Assembly: GCA_963565915.1 (NCBI GenBank)
Contig: OY751496.1
Coordinates: 992,001 to 1,056,000, forward strand
Source: Entoloma clypeatum
Lineage: Eukaryota; Basidiomycota; Agaricomycetes; Agaricales; Entolomataceae
Reading direction: 5' to 3'
DNA length: 64,000 nt
Positions 42,340 through 53,467 of this stretch are shown here, piece after piece. The notes below the pieces were generated by a model. That model ran no database searches. It saw only the letters and a program-made list of their open reading frames with translations, and was not told where the DNA came from. The translations under genes were made by a program, and so were the position numbers. How positions within the stretch are numbered: the stretch's first letter is position 1; every line of letters begins with the position of its first letter.

Positions 42340-43685
42340 TGGCCTTTTCACCACCTGTGCCCCTCATTGCAAGGTCAGCAATAGGTGGATGCATTGTTTT
42401 GACATTGGATGACGCACGCATCAAACATGCCAAATACATGTAAACAAATGTCCAAAAACATCGCACATCTGGTTATTATGTCTACACAGGAACAAGTAAA
42501 GTCTTCTACTATATTGATTAGGTAGGATGGCATTCTATATCATCAAATATATACTTATTTCATCAAATTGGGCCACGGAATGTGAGTTATAGAGGTGCAA
42601 TGTTGATAACCAAACAGTAGTAAACAATGCGCAAAATGCATCACGCGGGTGCGTGCGGCCCCTCCCTCATGGTCTAACAATAGTTTGAAGTAATAGAACT
42701 ATGTATTGGGTATGTATTCATCTTCTGAAACACCTTGAATAATTTTTAGAAGTCCAGATAAGATAGAAATAACCAAATGTGCAGATTTCAGAAAAAGTGT
42801 TATATCTTCTTAATGAATGAACCAAATTTGAAAAATGAAGGTGCTGGGAGGTCCCCTGGATAAAGAGGATCCAAGGCTGAAATAAAAATTTTGGACAAAA
42901 TTTCAACTTATTTTACTCATATTGACCTTATGAAGTCCTTTAATTTTATTTGAAGTGTCTCAATAGGTTTCCATACAATGGTTCAATGGTATATATATAT
43001 TACATGTAGTATAAAGTGGTTGTGGAAAGGAGGAAGTAAGAAAATACTTGTTTTTGTGTTTGGGGGAACTCATGATGCACTGTTTATCACGATTTACAGT
43101 GGTTTTGATGTATCATTTTTCAGTACAGACTCTCTACCATACATAGCTCCTGTATTTAACTGTTTGTATAGCTACTATTAGTTTCTAAGTATCTCTACAT
43201 AAGTTACAAACTAATTTTAGCACTTACAGTGCCACGGATTGGGACTCGACGACGCGAGTTTCAACAATGTGCATTGCTTGGCATTGATGCCAAGCACTCT
43301 CAGCAATTGCCGAGAGTCAACTCATACATAAGTCGAAACCTTCCCATACTCTTTTTTATCCCCCACCTTCACTCCACCCACCCACTTTCCCCCCCCAATG
43401 GCCGCCCCTCGTGCACAATGGTGTCGACTGACACACAATGGCCCCCTCTAACGCCTAACAGCCTCCTTCACATCCAACGGCCCCCTCGCGCGCACTGGCC
43501 ACCCCTCATGTCCAACAGCCCCTATTAGCACCCAACGGCTGCCTCGCGTCCCCAACGCCGTTGACTCACGCCCACCGGCCCCTTTCGTGCCGTACGGCAT
43601 GGCACACCTGCCACGACACGTGCCCAATGGCCCCCTTTTGTGCCCAACAGCGTCAACTGACACACAAGAGCAGATGGGGGTGGGC
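42340..43685 (+). repeat. Core of the AGTGTTT family, copy R1 (AT-rich body, twin hairpins, minisatellite)
   Basis: It is colinear with 45645-47496 and 59956-61413. The AT-rich body includes 'ttctgaaacaccttg', 'catacaatggttcaat' and 'gtttatcacgatttacagt'. Then come two perfect or near-perfect hairpins at 43276-43295 (stem GCTTGGCAT) and 43297-43316 (stem CTCTCxGCAAT). A GC-rich array of about 20-bp units containing CCCAAYGGCC follows at 43390-43685. No gene is encoded; the long frames over the array are by-products. Confidence 0.75.
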
Positions 43686-45061
43686 TGAGGCCACGGAGGA
43701 CCAATGGAGGAGATACAATGCGTGTGCGCAGCATTGGGCTGTGCGCGCATGTCCTTAATGTTGTTTAACATGTAATATATTGGTTTAAACTGGTCTAAAC
43801 CAGTTCGGTCTCACTTTCTTGAGGTGAGAGGGACCGATGCACCGGTCTTGCATTGGTCCGGTTCGGTTTTTTTGGAATCATGTGAACTGAAAAATCGGTC
43901 TCGGTCTCGGTCTCAATATTTTGAGGGTCAAAAACCGGACCAAATCAGACCTTTGAACATTAATTAGTGGTGGAGCACCAAAGAAGGCCAAAGGGTGTCA
44001 AGATCATTGGTCTTTGGTATGTATTCTGCTGTTAATAAGACTCCGTAATCTTTTACTAACACAATATTGACACAACCTGCAGCTACGAGGGCAGTGTGTC
44101 ATTGTGAAATGCCTGCGCGATCTCTCAGGGTGGAGCTGGGATGATGACCAGAAGTGGTTCTGGCATCATGGCAAAAGAAGGCATTCCTGCTCTATGACAA
44201 AATTGCAGCACTCATTGAAGGCCATGTTGCAACAGGTACAATGAGGTTTCAGTTTGATTTATATGTAATTTTATCACTCAACCCACTAGGTGAGCATGCA
44301 ATACACATGCCAGTACTCTACTCATCACCGCCTGCCTCGTCAACACAAGATTCTGGGTTGGCTGTTGATTCAGACTCAGAGGACTCAAAGACTAATGTTG
44401 GTGACTCCAATGATGACTCTGACTCAGATGACAATGTTCCTGAGGTCAAGGTACAATGAAATAATCTTTTGTTGCATTATACTCAACTGTATCCTACAGG
44501 ATATTGCAAAGACAGCACTTAAACCTGCATTGAAGACCCTCAAGCGGGAGCACTCCAGCCATTCGGTGCCTTCTGGAAGTCCTTCCAAGAAGGTCTGTGG
44601 TGCTGATGCCATCATTGATCTCACAGATGTGATTCAAGAGGCATCTCACAACCTTGCTCCGGCCACAGATGACAGCTCCCTTATGGCAAACCCCCATTGT
44701 TGTCAAGTGGCTGTGGCCCTTCTCGTTAAAGATGGTGAGCTTGTTGGTGATGCCAGAATTAAGGCTCTCTGTCTCTTTCATTGTGACATTGGTATTGCAG
44801 ATATGTTCTTATCTATTGAAGATCTCAATGTACACACTGCATACATCCAAGATGAAATTATTTCTTCTCCATTACCCACCACACTGTAAGTAGATCAGGT
44901 AGATTGATATCATTTCACAAAACCTTGTTCAAAATGAGCTTGGAACACAGACACCAAATTTCATTGATTTTACTCTACTGTCTGCTTAAATACAACTGGT
45001 ACTGCTCCCACATTGCCTTTGCAATCTGATCTCACTTTTTTGAGGCCCGCCAACTCTCCTT

Positions 45062-45373
45062 TCATGAGATATGGGGTTGGAAATCTGTTGAAACTTGCTG
45101 TGGTGCCCACCGCTTCAGCTCTGCCTCATGTTCCTCTTTTCCTTCTTCTTCAAGGTCATCAGGATCATAAACACGGATGAAGTTGTGAAGAACACAAAGA
45201 GCAAGAGTGATCTTTGATTGTGTACAAAGATCATATTTGGGGGCAGCAGTCATAAGAGCAAAATGCCATTTGGCAATGCCAAATATACACTTGACAACAT
45301 TTTGTGCCTGAGAATGTCGAAGATTGAAAAGCTCCTTGTAGTCCTTAGGTCTAATGATGAATAGACTTGAGCA
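45062..45373 (-). pseudogene. PIF/Harbinger transposase C-terminal fragment (DDE_Tnp_4 type)
   Basis: The frame reads RPKDYKELFNLRHSQAQNVV, KCIFGIAKWHFALMTAAPKY and ITLALCVLHNFIRVYDPDD, followed by an acidic tail to the stop at 45062. The pattern 'KELFNLRHs..rNvve..FG..K.rF..l' with 'LHNFI' is characteristic of Harbinger transposases. The N-terminal two thirds, with the catalytic Asp residues, were displaced by the TIR element that begins at 45375. It lies convergent with the Myb/SANT-like gene (ending 44886), the usual two-gene content of this superfamily. Confidence 0.78.
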
Positions 45374-45374
45374 T

Positions 45375-47498
45375 AGTGTTTGAAAGTTTGGTTTGGTTTG
45401 GTTAATTGACCCCAAATCCATTAACCTAAACCTTAACCAGTTAAGAAATTTTCAGAAAAAAATCTAAACCAGACCAAACCATCATTAACCAGTTAATCTT
45501 TCATTGGTTTGGTTAATTTGTTGGTTAAACTCAGTTAAACCATACAAATATCACAAATTGTCCACAAGAGCCATGTTACTTAGTTAATTTGCTGTTGACA
45601 TGGGTTCACACATGATTAAACCATCCAAACACATGATTTTTGGCATGTGTGCCCTCATTGCAGAGTCAGCAATGGGTGGATGTGTTGTTTCAACATTGGA
45701 TGACATGCATCATGTGTGCATCAAATGTGTCAAATACATGTAAACAAATCCCCAAAACATTGCACATCTGCTTATTATGTCCACACAGGAACAAGTAAGG
45801 GTTTCTACTATATCAATTAGGTAGGAGGGGACTATATATCATCAAGTATGTATTTATTTTGTGAAACTTCGCCACAGACTTTAAGTTATAGAGGTGCCGT
45901 GCTCTGACCAAATAATAGTAAACAATGTGCAAAATGCATCGTGCAGGCGTGTGCGGTGCCTTTGTCATAGTCTAATAATAGTTTGATGTGATAGAACTCA
46001 TCAATAGATATGTATTCACCTTCTGAAACACCTTGTATGGTTTTTAGATGATCTAGATAAAATAGAAATAATGAACTGTACAGATTTCAGTGAAAGTGCT
46101 ACATATATCTCCCCAAGGAATGGACCAAATTTGAAAAACCAATGTGTGATAAGATCCCCTGAATGTGGAGAATCCAAAGCTGAAATAAAAAATTTTGGTC
46201 AAATTTTCGAACTATTTTGCTCATATTCACATTGTTAAGTCCTTGAAACTTATTTGAATGGTCTGAATAGGTTTACATACAATGGTTCAATAGTATATAT
46301 ATATTACAGGTAGTTGAAAGTGCTTGTGGAAAGGAGGAAGTAAAAAAATGCTGGTTTTATGTGTTTGTGTTTTGAAGTCCAGTCTCAAAGACCTAGAACT
46401 GGACCAGAACCAGACTGGTAAAGACTGGTGAGAGACTGGACTGCAGTCTCAAGTTTCAGATTTTTGAGGATTGACCAGTCTCAGGTTCTTCAAATTTTGG
46501 AAAAAAAAGAAGACTGGTTCAACACCAGTCTTGATTTGAGACTCAAAAAATGCAAACTGGTCATAGGTTCACACAGGTTCATATAGGTTCACATAGATTT
46601 TGTTCATCAAAGCTTCTATAAAATGTTTTGAAATGTGTTATAAATGATACTTTGAAACAGTTGTAATAAATTGGATAATAATCAGTTTAAACCAGTTCGA
46701 ACCAGTCCTGGTTTACCTTTTTAAGAAAGGAAAGACTGGTTCACCAGTCTTTGACCAGTCCAGTCCTGGTTTCAGTAATTTGGAGAAACCACTCAACCAG
46801 TCTTGGTTCTAGGTTCTTAATTTTTTGGGCAAAAAACCGGACTGGACTGGACTTTCAAACACTACATGTATCTAACTCTTTATATACTTACTATTAGCTT
46901 CAAAGTATCTCTATATAACTTAAGAACTATTGTTGGTGCTTTTGGTGCCATGGTTTGGACATTGAGGGTGTGATTTTCAATGATGCGCATCGCTCGGCAA
47001 TTGCCAAAATTTGAACACTCAACACCAGCCAAAGCTTCCCACACTCTTGTTTTCCCCCACCTCCACTCCATCTGGCCACCATCTGTGCCCAATGGCCACC
47101 ACTTGTGCCCAACGGCCGCCTCAAGCGCCCAACAGCCTCTCTAATGCCCAATGGCCTCTCCTCACGCCCAACACCCCCCTCTAGCGCCCAACGACCCCAA
47201 CTCATGACCAATGGCCTCTCTTCATGCCCAACGGCCCACTCTCGCATCCAATGGCCCCCTCTAGCATCCAACAACCCCAACTCGTGCCCAACAACCTCCA
47301 ACAACCTCGCTTCGTGCCCAACGGCCCCCACTTGTGCTTAATGACCCCCACTTGTGCCAAATGGCCTCCCCTCGCACCCAACAGCCTCCTCTCACGCCCA
47401 ACGGCCCCTCTAGCACTCAACGACCCCCTCTAGCACTCAACAACCCCAACTTGTGCCCAATGGCCTCCCTTCGTGCTGAATGGCCCCTCCTCACGTCT
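45375..47498 (+). mobile_element. AGTGTTT-family element, copy R2 (right end lost or overwritten)
   Basis: The left end AGTGTTTGAAAGTTTGGTTT is followed by a block rich in 'aaccagtt', then the core (45645 on) and the minisatellite (47083-47498). The region 45375-45630 is nearly identical to 55952-56178 and includes the uninterrupted version of the site where LINE copy 2 inserted. A smaller family member lies inside (46366-46863), and another (47499-48519) abuts the array. I did not find the right TIR or a TSD. Confidence 0.65.
46366..46863. mobile_element. Nested AGTGTTT-family element (about 500 bp) in copy R2
   Basis: The left end (T)GTGTTTTGAAGTCCAGTC and the right end GGACTGGACTTTCAAACACT are inverted partners. 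The inside is full of 'gactggt' and 'accagtc' words. Around it the host copy R2 lacks about 80 bp that the other cores have, so the insertion or later deletion removed sequence. No clear target duplication. Confidence 0.6.
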
Positions 47499-48519
47499 AG
47501 TGTTTTGAAGTCACATTACTTAACTGCAAGTTAATGTTAACTTAACACAACTAAACTCAAATTAACTTAATCCTATGGTTAAGGTTAACAACTTTGGTGT
47601 AGCATTAACTGAAGTTTAACCTCTGAGAAAGTTTTTCATTAACTTTTCTTAATCAGTTTCAACCAGTTAATCATGGCAGAAACTAGTTGGAGAAAGCTCT
47701 GAAATCTGCCTCATATTTACATTGTCACCACAGTCCATCATGGCTTCAAAACATGTTACAAACATACTGCAACTCCTTGATTCATCTACAGGAATCCTAT
47801 CATGGTAAAATAGTGTATAATAGTGTTTAAGACAGCAAAATGATGGATCAAATCACACTGTAAATTATGATGAACAGTGTATCATGGGTTTTCTCAAGCA
47901 CCAAAAAACAATATTTTCTTACTTTCTCCCTTTCACAAAATTAGTACTCTATATATACTGTATGTATGTAAACCTATTGAGAGTATTCAAATGAAGCTCA
48001 AAGTCTGAATAAGATGAAGATGAGTAAGATAAGTTGATAATTTGTCCAAAATTTTCAATTTCAGCTTTGGATTCTCCACATTCAGGGGATCTCAGAACAC
48101 CTTCATTTTTCTAATTTGGATCATTCATTAGGGAGATATAATACTTTTTCTGAAATCTGCACATTTGATTATTTCTATCTTATCTGGACTTCTAAAAATT
48201 ATGCAAGGTGTTTCAGAAGGTGAATACATATCCCATGTGTAGTTCTATTACATCAAAACTTGATGTTCTATAGAATGTGATCGTATTGTATTTTTTTTTG
48301 GCATTAACCTAAGTTACCAACTGGTTAATTTTGTCAAATAACCTAGAATAACTGGTTAAAACTGGTTTTAACCATACCTCAAATGTTCATCTCAAAATTT
48401 GACTGGTTAATAAAAGTTTAGTGAAGGTTAAGGCCTTTTAGAATAAATTCTTAACTCAGTCAAGTCAGGTTAATGAATTTTGAGGTCATTGATTTGACTT
48501 AATGTGACTTTGAAACACT
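47499..48519. mobile_element. AGTGTTT-family element with GTCACATTA TIRs (about 1 kb)
   Basis: The ends AGTGTTTTGAAGTCACATTA and TAATGTGACTTTGAAACACT are inverted partners of about 20 bp. The middle (about 47880-48260) is a partial core in reverse orientation ('ggttttctcaagcac', 'caaggtgtttcagaaggtg'). The flanks are not duplicated. Confidence 0.6.
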
Positions 48520-49135
48520 ACAAACAAAGCCAAAGTCAAGACTGTCAATGCTGTCACAAACATAGTCCAACACCAAGTTTGAGTTCAACTTCAAGTTCAA
48601 CTTTGAATTCCAATTCCAATGATCGACATCATAAGTGTCATGCGAGACGCAAGAAGAAGAGGCACTGAGGGTTTTGTGGCACTTCTTTGGTTGTAGGATC
48701 GACCATGGAAGGTCAATATTTGTTTGTTGGGAGGAGATGTGGGGGAGCAGTTCTGGCTGACTGTGGACCTTGTGTCATGTGATCGGTGATATAAATAGCA
48801 GTAGTGTTTAAAAGTCAGGTTCATTAACCTGAAATTAACCTTAACCAAACCTAACTTAACCTGAATTAAATTTTTCAAAGGTTAAGGTTAAGAAAATTTT
48901 GTAGGAAAAAAAGTTAATGTTAATGTTCAAGAGCAAATCTTGTTAACCAACATTAACTGGTTAAAACTGGTTTTAACCAGTTAATTCAGACAGGTTAAAT
49001 TTAGTGTTTGAGGGTTCAGTTCGGTTCGGTTTTTTGCCCCAAAAATGGTTGGACCGAGACCGGACCGGTCGTAACTACAGTAATACACTAATAATTTAAA
49101 AATGTGTGTTGGGGGCGAGACGACGCCGTTGGACG
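48520..49135. other. Non-coding remnants with two more AGTGTTT-type ends
   Basis: Left-end motifs occur at about 48808 (AGTGTTTAAAAGTCAGGTT) and 49001 (AGTGTTTGAGGGTTCAG) without visible right ends. The stretch 48540-48780 has no recognised gene. At about 49120-49185 the DNA matches 54785-54830 in inverted orientation. Confidence 0.4.
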
Positions 49136-49987
49136 CTATGGCGTACCGACTGCACAAAAATTAATCCCGCTGCGCTTTTTGGTAACCACACGCGCTTTTT
49201 TAAGTTTTGACTTCTCTTTTGCTAGAAGTCTCCAGGTCAAGCCGTACTGATCTGCATATGCAAAAACATTCGGGAGAAGCTCCCAAAGCCAAGATTCGCA
49301 GCGTTCACTTGACCATGTCCTCCTGAATCGCAGAGGGCGAGAATTGGTCGCACGAACTGCAAGCTTATTCTGCTGTAGCTCTAAAATTCTTGCAACACTC
49401 GGAGCCATCTCCACATATAGGGTATCCTTTCTCAGCGCACTCTTAGCATCCTTCTTTCCAGGCTGACACGTATCAATGAGGGGCGAACAAGTAAATTAAA
49501 AGTAAGGTACATACCCTGTATCCTGTGGGGATGCAAGTAACTGATGTAACGCCCGCCAGGTTTGTCGATCCCTTGCTTCCAGTGTTTGTCAACTGTAGGA
49601 CAAACTTATGTGAGTCTTATTGTTTTTGCAAATATGCAATGTAACCCTTACTTCATTATTCTTCGTCTTCTTGGCTGGCATCCCTTCAGGACAAAACCCC
49701 AGTTTCATTTCCTCCTCTGCCTCCTGGAAGTTCACCAACCATTGGAGGCCACTCTTCTCCAGGGTGGACTGGATACAATGTTTGACGAGGCTATCCATGT
49801 CCTTGCTTGAGGACTTGGTGGAGGGCTTTCTACTGGTTGACGCCATACGAGGGCTTGAGTGGCTCCCAGCCTGAGATTTAAGTCCACGACTTCTCTTTGA
49901 CATCCTTGGCAGCATAGAAGAACAGTCGTGGATGTGCTGGCAAGCAAGAGTATGTAAATTAATGTGGTGTGTCACTGTATTTGTCAA
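49136..49987 (-). pseudogene. Multi-exon hypothetical gene remnant
   Basis: I do not recognise the family. Three protein-like exons are visible on the minus strand: one within 49987-49650 (LVKHCIQSTLEKSGLQWLVN, then MKLGFCPEGMPAKKTKNNE), one at about 49584-49515 (DKHWKQGIDKPGGRYISYLH) after a cctacag acceptor, and one from about 49460 (LYVEMAPSVARILELQQNKL) to the stop at 49136, with RRTWSSERCESWLWELLPNV. One junction does not keep phase, so the copy may be broken. It lies downstream of the integrase-like gene on the same strand and may be its partner. Confidence 0.4.
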
Positions 49988-50041
49988 ACTCTCACCGTGA
50001 ATTGCCAGACATCATTGTATGTATTCAATATTTATGTTCAA

Positions 50042-52022
50042 CTACTGCAAATCTAATCGATTCATTATTGACTCCATGACGGTCAAAGCTTGACACCAGC
50101 GTTCCGCCCGTGGACACCAAATTCTATTGGGTAAGTTTACCTCCAACTCTTTCCGTCCTTTACCACATTTACTAAATTCAACCAATGGATATCCAATTTC
50201 TTCATCCCATTCGCCCTCCTGTATACCCATGTTTGGTGGTAAGATGTGAGCCCTGGTCGCATCACAGAGTGCATCCTCGAACAATTCTTGAATATCAGGA
50301 GTCGGAAAGGGATTTTTTGCATGAGGCAGGCGTATAGCTGCATGTCGAACATTGTTTTGTTGATCACGATTAATCTGGTAGGCAAGCGAGTCCCAATCCT
50401 CTTCATCAGCAGAGAAGCCAGCTCTGGTTTTTCCTTGGGATCGTTTGATAATACGCCCGGTGGTACTGTAATATTTTTCAAGGGTTTCCGGATGCACGTC
50501 TTCATATTCATCAACATATATGCCCTGCGTAACTTGGCCAATAAATTGCAGATCCTACAGAGCATGTTATATTACTTTCAACAAGGAGAATTTAAATGAT
50601 CTTACAATTGGACTTCAATTATATGTTCCTGGTCCCATGATCAGATGACTATTCCATGTTTCTTGAAATTCACAGCAATCCTTGTTAATATCAGAAACAA
50701 ATAAATGGTGAAGCATCCAAAGATGTTGAGGATTTCGTCTATCAAGGTAGTGAATGCGCTCTAGACGTTCAAAAAATGCTTTCCATCTTCGACAAAAATG
50801 CCGTCCAACTTCACCCCATAAGCGCTCAATGGGAGTGTTGTGAGTTGACCTTGAATGGTAATTCAACCACTGATAGTAGAAAAGTGGAAAACTTGGCTTA
50901 CGATCCCCATAAAAATGAACCCCGATTAGGTCCACGGCGCATGATCATATAAATTGAGACAAGAACATTTTCTCCGCCACGATCACCACGCATACATGAA
51001 GGGCAGTCATACTTCTCAATTGCACGGAGAAATAAATCAAGAACTGTTGAAGCTTTGTTATTTGTCGTGGCCTCAATTGCAGTGACCTACAAATATTATC
51101 AGATAGAGGGATCCAATTCTCTCAAGAGAGGCGACACACCAACTGGGAATATCCATCTACCATACCATGTATAACAATGCCCCATGAAATGAGTTTATGA
51201 TGTCCATTGAGATGCCATACACTGTTGGGACGCCGGACAGCATATTGACGCCGCTTGATAACCTTTCATCAGCGCAGAAATTGTCCAACTGGATCGACAC
51301 GCTGCATGGAGGATATAACTCTCCTGCATTGAATACGTAGTCCGTGTGACCGGAGAAAACCAACAAGATATCGGATTCCTCCATCAGGTTTGACCCATTT
51401 GAACCGCTGGACGAGAATATCAAGGTCCTTATCGCTGAGGGAGGAAAACTGACGTTGGACGCCATGATAATCCATGTATGCATGTAGTGTATTTCGGTGA
51501 ATACCAATGGATTCTGCAAGTTTGGAAATAGATATAGCTTGTTGCGGGGCAAGAGCATCTCTGAGAAATTCTGGATTGACCATTTTGCGGGGCCGGCCAC
51601 AGCGGCCAGTATGCAGGCCAGTAACTGGATTTAGCTTGCTGACATTTGACTGACCTTTGTGTTGGTCTCTTTTTGAGATTGCATGAATTTCAATTTTTGG
51701 TCACAGTATCGATCAAAGCACACCGAGTCAATGATCCCGACTTTGAGACATCCATCATAAGCGCGGAAAAACAGTCTGCAGAGTCCTTCAACCAATTGAT
51801 AGAAAGGGGTGCTATCTGATCCTTTTCTAGGGCTTCAAGGAGGGGAATCGCGTTGTTGATAATCATCGATGCACGTTGATTGAGTTGGATGGGATCAGAA
51901 TCGTCTTGTCAAAGGAACTGGCTGACATTGGTGTACATCTGGCACAACTGGTTGTAAGCAGTGATTGTATTTGCGGGCCATCCTCCTTCGATGGGGGATT
52001 CTGGAAGTTCAGGCAGCGACAT
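50042..52022 (-). pseudogene. Integrase-core-domain gene (DDE type, basidiomycete multi-exon family), decayed
   Basis: The start is likely MSLPELPESPIEGGWPANTI at 52022. The reading shifts frame before GLHTGRCGRPRKMVNPEFL. A helix-turn-helix region follows (ISKLAESIGIHRNTLHAYMD), then a tandem TGA-TGA at 51271-51266 where arginines are expected, RRQYAVRRPNSVWHLNGHHK, an intron of about 60 bp, KYDCPSCMRGDRGGEN (second acidic residue), a 52-bp intron (50901-50850), STHNTPIERLWGEVGRHF (Glu of the triad), and FFERLERIHYLDRRNP. TGA at 50617-50615 replaces another expected arginine. After one more intron the C-terminus runs to 50042. The order VWHxxGHHK, GDxGGEN, NTPIERLW is typical of the RVE-like 'integrase core' genes of mushrooms, of transposon origin. 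Confidence 0.68.
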
Positions 52023-52464
52023 TCATGTTAGGTCGTCGATTCAGTCTGATTGACCGTGCACTGAAAGCATCTGACGGTCATGCTAAATACATACAAATAG
52101 GTCCCGTTTCTCCACATTTTTCATGGAGGACAAGCTGTTACAGTGGGTCATTCTTTTTCTAGTGGTTATACAGACTCACAGGGTTTTCGGATTTCCACAG
52201 GCTTCTGAACTACCCCCAGCGCCGACAAAATCACAATTGTGATTGCCGTACTTCATTGCATGTGGTCTCTCTGGTACGTCTCTTGGTTGTTGTGCAGCCC
52301 ATGCACTGGCAGTGAACGTCGCCCCCAACCGTGACTACGAAGATTGCGCCACCAGTATGCAATACCCTGCCGTTCCGTCGACGATGACCGCCTACAATGA
52401 TCAATCATGTGATTGTGGTTGAAACATGGGTCGACTCCTTTTGCTGTCCTTATCCCGTTCCACC

Positions 52465-52776
52465 ATGGCTGCCCAACACTACGAGACCCCGCCGGCAGGG
52501 ATTCAACAGGCAAAGGAGACACAGGCATCAGTGGAGCGTCACCCAGGTACGTCCTTTTTTCAGTGCTAACTTTCTACATACTAACTCACTGTGTTGCTGT
52601 GCTCGTGAGGGCAATGGGGGTCTAACGTCGACGACGACATGTGGTTGATGAGCTACAACCTCAAAGCCACGAGGTTCGTCCCTCTACCTCATCCTCTCCA
52701 TTTGCCGTCGAAGACCAAAGGAGGGGTGGGCGAGGTGTTAGATGGTGCAAGATGGACCTTTGCTATTGAATGTTGA
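52465..52776 (+). CDS. Small two-exon hypothetical protein (82 aa)
   Basis: The exons are 52465-52546 and 52610-52776, separated by a 63-bp GT-AG intron with consistent phase. The protein starts MAAQHYETPPAGIQQAKE and continues after the junction with GQWGSNVDDDMWLMSYNLKA and later GARWTFAIEC. I know no family. The frame is clean on both sides of a standard intron, which supports a real gene. It ends 3 bp before the next possible start, so this and the next entry could be parts of one gene with another splice choice. Confidence 0.4.
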
Positions 52777-52779
52777 AGT

Positions 52780-53440
52780 ATGGGGCGTGGTGGGGCGTGC
52801 CACATCACCCGCCTGCTGTGGCTTGGCAACCCAGTAAGCCTCCTTCCACTTCATTATCTAGATTCTAACTAAAATTTTAATTCAATTTCCTCCAAAGCAT
52901 ATCCATGGCCCGTGTCCCCCACCCACGCACTTCTGCCGACCCTACTATACCCAAGATGCCTTTTCACCCACCGTGAGCTTTGGCGCCGGGAACTTAGGTA
53001 TGTCCGCCCCCGAGTTTTCTTTATCTCTCATTTAACTAACAATTCCATTCAATCTACCTACAGGTACCCTATTGACCCACCCCATCTGTGCTCATGCTGT
53101 CTATGCCCAGCTCTGTTCACCTCCCCTGCCTGCCCACCAGCTGCCTGCTGTCAGGGCATATTTCAACCGTTGTTATTCCACTGCCGCCAGGTTCAATTCC
53201 TGGCAACATCTTGTTTGTTTTCTTCGTACCTATGCTACCTCCTACTGCTATTATTTGTGGCGTATTCTCTCAATTCTGACCTGGATTCGCCAGGTCGTTA
53301 CTTTGTGCTACATCATTCACGAAAATAACCTTACATTACATTATGTTATAACATCGGTTTTGGTTCTTGAATTATTATGCTTTTTAAACCCATGTTTCAT
53401 CTTACATGGACAGGCTCTTCAACGTGGGCTGAATGAGTGA
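52780..53440 (+). CDS. Possible three-exon hypothetical protein (176 aa)
   Basis: The exons 52780-52833, 52898-52997 and 53064-53440 join in phase across introns of 64 and 66 bp with GT and AG borders. The protein begins MGRGGACHITRLLWLGNP, continues THFCRPYYTQDAFSPTVSF, and has an aromatic and hydrophobic C-terminal half (YATSYCYYLWRILSILTWIR, then ITSVLVLELLCFLNPCF) that could span a membrane twice. The family is unknown. The gene lies directly upstream of the BTB gene on the same strand. Confidence 0.35.
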
Positions 53441-53467
53441 TTTAATCTTGTTTGCTCCATTGTTCGT

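Larger units (their letters stand above)
38266..43962. mobile_element. Composite AGTGTTT-family TIR element with TSD ATTAGTGGT
   Basis: The left end AGTGTTTCAAGGTCC pairs with the right end GACCTTTGAACATT. ATTAGTGGT stands at 38257-38265 and 43963-43971, a perfect 9-bp duplication. Just inside both ends are GGTCTCGGTCT and AACCGG-rich blocks in mirror order. The element holds a chimeric LINE retroposon (38531-42101), a tRNA-like sequence, and the shared core with hairpins and minisatellite (42340-43685). No transposase is present. Confidence 0.78.
38080..44889 (+). pseudogene. Myb/SANT-like DNA-binding gene of PIF/Harbinger type, split by a 5.7-kb element
   Basis: The 5' part (38080-38265) encodes PKKAKWTSAKDATLIHTLQA and WKAIVWTACEKALTGSEAIS. 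After the inserted element (38266-43962) the frame resumes at 43963 with APKKAKGCQDHWSL. An intron of about 65 bp ends ctgcag, and the next exon has LRGQCVIVKCLRDLSGWSWD. A small indel near 44150 shifts to QKKAFLLYDKIAALIEGHVA. Later exons give a Ser/Asp-rich acidic linker (44290-44450) and a C-terminal part (SKKVCGADAIIDLTDVIQ) to 44886. This matches the Myb/SANT-like proteins that accompany Harbinger transposases in mushrooms, and a Harbinger transposase tail lies convergently just beyond. The first codon is uncertain. Confidence 0.7.
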
